Shown here in pieces: positions 60,901-64,000 of a stretch of 64,000 nt of DNA. Every line of letters begins with the position of its first letter. The stretch's first letter is position 1. The position numbers were made by a program, and so were the translations under genes. Source of the DNA: Xylocopa sonorina (lineage: Eukaryota; Arthropoda; Insecta; Hymenoptera; Apidae); contig NC_135195.1 of NCBI RefSeq assembly GCF_050948175.1, forward strand, positions 6,538,001-6,602,000. Reading direction: 5' to 3'. The notes beneath the pieces are model-generated. The model was not told the DNA's origin and made no database searches. It worked only from the letters and a program-made list of their open reading frames with translations.

Positions 60901-63222
60901 ACCTCCGATGTCGGAAGAAGAATTTTTGAAAACGTTGAATAAGATAATGAAAGATTATCTTAAAAATCCTTTCCTTGATGTGAGTTTTTAGTATATTACT
61001 AATCCTATAAAAATTTATATATATGTACATCTATTTTTTAAGTTATTACGTACAAAAGTAGTGTTAGTTGGTAGTAATATGGAAAACATTACTAAATAGA
61101 TGAGTAATGCATACTTGCACACTCCTTAGATCCATCTCTGCTTGTTATTAGGAGATGCTTGAGTCATTAGTGTGCTAAATTACGCAATACCTTCTTTTTG
61201 ATCTTTTCAAATAGTGTTATTTCTAATTTAGTTTTAATGCTATATTTGTGTAAATCACTACTTGTATGATCAACGAGAGGACATAAACCATATTACTAAA
61301 TATGTATATGATTTCTAATGATAGAAAACTTATTATATATAAAAGGTTTTATTAGAATATTTAACTTTACAGAACGTTTCATTGGCCATTCAACAAAACT
61401 TCGACAATGTTTTAACACAATTCGTGCGTGAATTGTTCAACCTTGTCCTTGAAAAGTCTCCTCTCGACAGAGAACGCGTTTCGTATCTTTTGTCGCATTT
61501 AATCACTCAGAAAATTTTACCTATACCACATCTTAAGAATGGGTAAGGCTTTATTTACATTTACTTATATATAAACATATAATTCATACGTATCCGTGAT
61601 ATAGTTTTCATGAAGTAGAATCAAGTTCTTAATCATTTTGATTTAAATTTGATGCATAAAAAATATACAATGATGAAATATCTTTAACCGGAGACGACAT
61701 GTTGGACAATATGTATATAGCCAAAAGGATACTGATTTTAAATGTCAATATAAAAATACTGAAAATACTTTTTTAGATAAATACTTACAATTAATTACAA
61801 TTAATTTTTTAGGCTCATCGAAATATTGGAAGTAATTGATGATCTTGTACTCGATATACCTAAAGTTTGGTCATATCTGGCAGAGATACTGTGTAAGTAG
61901 TCAGTTATAAAATGTCTTGTTGAATGAATTTACATTAAACAAAAAAAAAAAATATGATGACTACTCTTCACCATAGAATTTCCATGCGGGAATTTTTGCT
62001 CAACAGGCCTGAGTGTAATGATACAAATCTATGTTTATACTGTCAGAAAGAAATTAGTATTACAATATTTTTTTTTACAGCACATCCAGTAGAAGAGGAG
62101 GTACTTCCCTTAACTGAATTGAAACCTATATTTGATAGTTTAAGAAGTCAAGGATATGTAGGCAAATTCCTTGGGGAACTGTTATCAAAAGTATCTCGAG
62201 ATAAAGGACCCAAATGGGTTGCAGATAAATGGGACCAAAGTGGACTTCAGTTGAGTAATATAATTGATCCAGAACGCGAAGATGTTGATAAAATCGTTAA
62301 AGATTACGTAAGTTGATGTTAAAATTATGTTGAATAATTAGTCTTAAGTAACAATGAATTAATAGAATAAAATGTGTCATATTATTTGTAGAACTTGGTA
62401 TTCTGCACTGGTGATTATAATAGTGCCAAAAGCTCAACTAATAATGAGCTTACGTTAGAGCAAATTCATGAAGAACTTCGAAAACTCATGAAGAACAGTA
62501 CCTTCGATATGATTTGTAATTGGATAACTGTAAGTAATCTTTAGAAATTTAATAGGTATCTTTATTCAAAGAAGTAATGACGAACGCATCTTATTTTTTC
62601 ATTATTATAGGTAAATGTAGGTAATCGAGTCAAGGAGCCTGAATTCATTCGAGTATTAACGACTGCCATTTTAGAGACGTCCATGGGTATGGAGTTCCAT
62701 CAATTTATTATAATTTTCTTAATTAACTTCCAGAATTTTCCAAACTATAGTTGTGTTTCTCTTTTTTATCTTTAGAGCCAGTTAACGGCAGGTGGTGTTT
62801 AAACACTGAGGTTTTCACCAATTTACATCCATTAATTCGTCGATTCGTCGATGCAAATGAATCTTTAGAATTGCAATGTCTTTATGCAATTCAACTTCAC
62901 TTGTATAAATTACAATATCCAAGCGGTAAGATATAAAAAAAAGAAGCTTACATTACAGTTATAATTTCTTTACAACTATGTAAACAAAAATATTTTTTCA
63001 CGCATAGGGACTCTCTTTAATATTATGACAAACTTGTCGGACTATAATGTAATTTCAAGCGACGCGTTCCTAACGTGGAGAAAAAGTCCTGAACCAGCCC
63101 AACGTGAGTGGCATGGTATTGCAGCGATGGCGTTAACATCATTTTTCACTGGTTTACAAGAAGCCGATGATGCTTCCAGTGTAGAAGACGTATCAACTTG
63201 CGTGAACCAAGATCGTTGTTGA
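27803..63222 (+). CDS. eIF4G: Eukaryotic translation initiation factor 4 gamma (full gene span)
   Basis: Twenty-four shared coding exons follow any of five candidate first exons: 45418-45776, 45888-46127, 46355-46478, 46551-46754, 48205-48401, 49026-49917, 56608-57416, 57835-57936, 58128-58445, 58527-58751, 58871-58947, 59071-59263, 59386-59650, 59901-59998, 60139-60302, 60497-60549, 60753-60979, 61373-61542, 61813-61892, 62081-62307, 62392-62529, 62611-62686, 62776-62925, 63008-63222. With the 40539 exon the product is 1977 aa. Landmarks: PABP-binding region (GYYPGPRAQQPRG ~231; AIYDIVDPTTGKNISHEI ~440); eIF4E-binding motif YDREFLM (~1019); MIF4G, which binds eIF4A (~1130-1360); MA3 (from ~1600); W2 at the C-terminus (~1810-1970). 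eIF4G is the cytosolic scaffold linking cap-bound eIF4E, eIF4A, eIF3 and PABP. Every junction keeps phase. The introns also carry snoRNA candidates. Confidence 0.96.
27993..30514. other. eIF4G intron sequence and probable 5' leader of first exon B
   Basis: Mostly AT-rich intron to ~29300. A small hairpin lies at 28146-28174 (GGATAGCCA paired with TGGCTATCC). From ~29350 to 30510 the base composition is more mixed and probably includes the promoter and 5' UTR of the 30515 exon. A 96-aa frame at 30087-30377 is best seen as a possible upstream ORF or chance. Confidence 0.4.
30515..30530 (+). CDS. eIF4G: eIF4G alternative first exon B (5-residue N-terminus)
   Basis: ATG TCC ACG GTG GTA G followed by the perfect donor GTAAGT. 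It ends in phase 1, as required by the 45418 acceptor, and would give a 1872-aa eIF4G starting MSTVVGSDF. The coding part is only 16 nt, so support rests on phase, donor quality and position. Transcript evidence would settle it. Confidence 0.55.
39205..39275 (+). promoter_or_regulatory. Promoter-like block 1 upstream of eIF4G exon C
   Basis: TTAAATATCGAT at 39211-39222 is followed by GTCCGTT and an initiator-like TTTCAG whose A (39259) lies 48 nt downstream. The same arrangement recurs at 40058. The ATCGAT core resembles part of a DRE element. Start-site use is inference. Confidence 0.45.
40052..40125 (+). promoter_or_regulatory. Promoter-like block 2 upstream of eIF4G exon C
   Basis: TTAAATATCGAT at 40058-40069 is followed by GTCCGTT and an arthropod initiator TTCAGTG, with the A at 40106, again 48 nt from the first T. 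A start here would give a 5' UTR of about 430 nt before the ATG at 40539. Confidence 0.55.
40539..40869 (+). CDS. eIF4G: eIF4G alternative first exon C (long His/Pro/Gln-rich N-terminus)
   Basis: It encodes 110 residues: MVSRYGVSKEGAVGVAVG, then a His/Pro-rich stretch, a HHQLTVNINHLSH core, a Q run coded by mixed CAG/CAA, and APPQYRVVTANA. It ends in phase 1 (GCT A) at the donor GTAAGTAC and joins 45418 in frame as Arg. The core QLTVNIN and the YRVVTAN end parallel QLIVNVN and YNTVVTSN in the 27803 exon, suggesting exon duplication. An overlapping +1 frame from 40496 is a shadow. Confidence 0.85.
40902..40956. repeat. Purine tract: G-run and (GA)n
   Basis: Immediately downstream of the 40869 donor there is a polypurine stretch with a run of about 15 G followed by GA repeats. 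It is a candidate for slippage, for a triplex or quadruplex, or for a GAGA-factor-like site. Confidence 0.9.
40957..45417. other. eIF4G intron before the first shared coding exon
   Basis: 4.4 kb of mostly AT-rich intron. It contains an imperfect hairpin at 42289-42337, a GC-richer patch with a short palindrome (CGCCACGGTGGCG) near 42768-42780, and a mixed-composition patch at 44110-44290. No exon is supported. Confidence 0.45.
46755..48204. other. eIF4G intron with a perfect 9-bp hairpin
   Basis: 1.45 kb AT-rich intron. The only structure noted is the inverted repeat GTGACACAT (46890-46898) with ATGTGTCAC (46926-46934), followed by GCAGG and ACA at 46941-46943. Confidence 0.5.
51406..51424 (+). 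CDS. eIF4G: Candidate internal first exon D of eIF4G (short isoform)
   Basis: ATG GAA AAC AAA AAA AAG G then the consensus donor GTAAGT, in phase 1. Joined to 56608 it reads MENKKKGKAMQKQK and yields a 1201-aa protein lacking the PABP-binding region. The coding part is 19 nt and lysine-rich, so a chance ATG plus donor is a real alternative. Confidence 0.4.
55601..55688 (+). CDS. eIF4G: Internal first exon E of eIF4G (short isoform with Arg/Ser N-terminus)
   Basis: ATG at 55601 opens 29 codons plus one base: MGDRRVNGNAHVSSSSRSRS, then RNRRGSRDH, ending in phase 1 before GTATAT. A stop (TAA) lies upstream in frame with the leader, so this is a first exon rather than a cassette. Joined to 56608 it gives a 1224-aa eIF4G that keeps the eIF4E motif, MIF4G, MA3 and W2 but lacks the PABP-binding region. 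The preceding 600 bp are GC-richer, as expected of a promoter. The donor is weaker than the others. Confidence 0.6.
57417..57834. other. eIF4G intron without a recognised RNA gene
   Basis: 418 bp. A small hairpin (TGCAAC, loop AATAT, GTTGCA) lies near 57667-57685. No box C/D arrangement is seen near the 3' splice site. Confidence 0.5.
57986..58060 (+). ncRNA. Box C/D snoRNA candidate 5 (intron 57937-58127 of eIF4G)
   Basis: Box C ATGATGA at 57992-57998, D' CTGA at 58021-58024 and D CTGA at 58051-58054. The RNA would end about 70 nt before the 3' splice site at 58127, the usual place for intronic C/D snoRNAs. The sequence before D' (AATGAAAGTAGTGG) is complementary to CCACUACUUUCAUU, which I recall from insect 28S rRNA. 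The terminal stem is weak and AU-rich. Confidence 0.65.
59736..59816 (+). ncRNA. Box C/D snoRNA candidate 1 (intron 59651-59900 of eIF4G)
   Basis: Box C ATGATGA at 59743-59749, D' CTGA at 59781-59784, D CTGA at 59806-59809. A terminal stem AGGAT/GTCTT is possible with G-U pairs. The guide before D', GCCAGACTAGAGT, is a perfect 13-nt complement of ACUCUAGUCUGGC, a conserved 28S segment. By the D+5 rule the methylated residue is the first U of that segment. The RNA ends about 85 nt before the 3' splice site. Confidence 0.8.
60346..60427 (+). ncRNA. Box C/D snoRNA candidate 2 (intron 60303-60496 of eIF4G)
   Basis: Box C ATGATGA at 60353-60359, D' CTGA at 60387-60390, D CTGA at 60418-60421, with a short terminal stem GACAA/TTGTT. 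The D' guide GCTAGGCTAGAGT pairs with the same 28S segment as candidate 1 over 13 nt with two G-U pairs, and shares CTAGAGTTTCTGA with it. The RNA ends about 70 nt before the 3' splice site. It is probably a duplicate of candidate 1. Confidence 0.8.
60600..60676 (+). ncRNA. Box C/D snoRNA candidate 3 (intron 60550-60752 of eIF4G)
   Basis: Box C ATGATGA at 60606-60612 and D CTGA at 60667-60670. The guide GCCAAAAGGAT before D is complementary to AUCCUUUUGGC; D+5 predicts methylation of the second C. The RNA ends about 76 nt before the 3' splice site. No clear terminal stem was found. Confidence 0.7.
61112..61286 (+). ncRNA. H/ACA snoRNA candidate (intron 60980-61372 of eIF4G)
   Basis: Hairpin 1 has lower stem GCACACT (61117-61123) with AGTGTGC (61169-61175), an internal pocket, and upper stem CATCTC/GAGATG. 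It is followed directly by an H box AAATTA (61177-61182). Hairpin 2 pairs CCTTCTTTTTGATC (61190-61203) with GATCAACGAGAGG (61268-61280), has a pocket and inner stem TAGTG/CACTA, and is followed by ACA at 61281-61283, three bases before the presumed 3' end. This is the full hairpin-H-hairpin-ACA layout of pseudouridylation guides. The rRNA target is not assigned. Confidence 0.72.
61664..61741 (+). ncRNA. Box C/D snoRNA candidate 4 (intron 61543-61812 of eIF4G)
   Basis: Box C ATGATGA at 61670-61676 and D CTGA at 61732-61735, with the RNA ending about 72 nt before the 3' splice site. The guide GCCAAAAGGAT is identical to that of candidate 3 and directs the same nucleotide. The surrounding sequence differs, so this is an old or diverged duplicate. 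Confidence 0.72.
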
Positions 63223-64000
63223 CGATACCGTGATCGAATACATTATCGTCTGTTAAAAAGACTTAAATATACGTTCCCTCGTTAAACAAAAAGGCTACGC
63301 GAAGTGAGATCAAATTGCAGTTTTTTTTTCAAGAAAAGCGTCGTATATATTGAAAGAAATAAACAATGGAGTGATAGTAGTGCGCGGGTGTATGTAATAT
63401 AGTCTAGAACTTCGAAGAACAAGAAGTGAAAGATAATAAAGAAGGTTGTCATATAAAACGGACACAATGGCTGAGACCGCTATACATAATGAAGATAAAG
63501 ATTAATTATTAATTATGATACAAAAGTAAATGCAAGATAATTATTATATATAATTCATTGAAATGGTTTAAAGTTTAAATAAAGCAAAAAAAAAAACAAA
63601 CTCGAGAACATTATCGTATTTCTTATGTCTTGCGAAATGTCACTGCAGCTTGTCAATCGCCCAATAAAATTGAAATTTATAATTATTTCTTTTATGCTTT
63701 GTATTGGAAAGCCGTAAATATGTGCTACTTTCAATTTCACCAAGCGATACTTGCAAAACAACCAATGTTTTGCTGTGTACGACTTAGATAACAAATTACA
63801 AATCGCAGGTGTGTATAAGTATATATATTTAGGTCAATTTTAAGTAAATTATACATTTGAGAAATAAGCAAAAAGAAAACTATTGATAACCAAGCCTCTG
63901 ATACAAGAGCAACGGTTCTTCCTATTATTATAACAAATATAAACAGAATTACTAATTTATATCTTGCGAACTTATACAATGTATTCTACTGTAAGATGAA
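63223..64000. other. eIF4G 3' UTR and downstream flank
   Basis: Poly(A) signals AATAAA occur at 63358-63363 and 63578-63583, the second followed closely by an A-rich run. Beyond ~63600 the sequence is AT-rich and no further gene is supported before the window ends. Confidence 0.6.

Noticed and set aside
1..64000. Search for tRNA genes, rRNA, CRISPR arrays and bacterial operons
   Set aside because: None seen. Repeats present are microsatellites, the foldback element and the ubiquitin units; gene structure is eukaryotic throughout.

Overview
The window looks like nuclear DNA of an insect, most likely a bee or other hymenopteran. It is strongly AT-rich, genes are split by short GT..AG introns, and every recognisable protein belongs to an animal family. 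There is no bacterial, organellar or viral gene block and no CRISPR array. The species call is an inference from base composition and protein character; no database was searched.

Layout, left to right: a TATA-driven polyubiquitin gene (+, 11 ubiquitin units); a ~420 bp foldback repeat; TADA1 of the SAGA complex (+); AP-3 mu subunit (-); COG5 of the Golgi tethering complex (+); ASZ1/GASZ of the germline piRNA pathway (-); a PHOSPHO-type HAD phosphatase (+); a divergent orphan 7TM receptor with a giant extracellular loop (-); a ZMYND11-like chromatin reader (+); LZIC (-); and, over the right-hand 36 kb, eIF4G (+). From TADA1 onward the genes alternate strand, giving four divergent pairs (AP3M/COG5, ASZ1/PHOSPHO, GPCR/ZMYND11, LZIC/eIF4G) that may share promoter regions. 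I rebuilt exon models by following reading phase across splice sites. Lengths fit the known families: AP3M 417 aa, COG5 763, ASZ1 430, ZMYND11 618, LZIC 192, TADA1 320.

eIF4G is the most interesting locus. Five candidate first exons, all ending in phase 1, can feed two different acceptors. Three (27803, 30515, 40539) give full-length eIF4G with the N-terminal poly(A)-binding-protein region. Two (51406, 55601) would give a shorter eIF4G that lacks it but keeps the eIF4E motif, MIF4G, MA3 and W2 domains. Two of the long first exons look like paralogous His/Gln-rich copies. Two promoter-like blocks upstream of the 40539 exon share motifs at the same spacing.

The 3' introns of eIF4G contain an apparent snoRNA nest that open-reading-frame analysis cannot reveal: five box C/D candidates, each ending about 70-85 nt before its 3' splice site, plus one H/ACA candidate with two hairpins, an H box and an ACA box. 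The C/D candidates form two duplicated pairs plus one single. Their guides match three 28S rRNA segments that I recall as conserved. The locus would therefore make both a translation initiation factor and guides that modify the ribosome.
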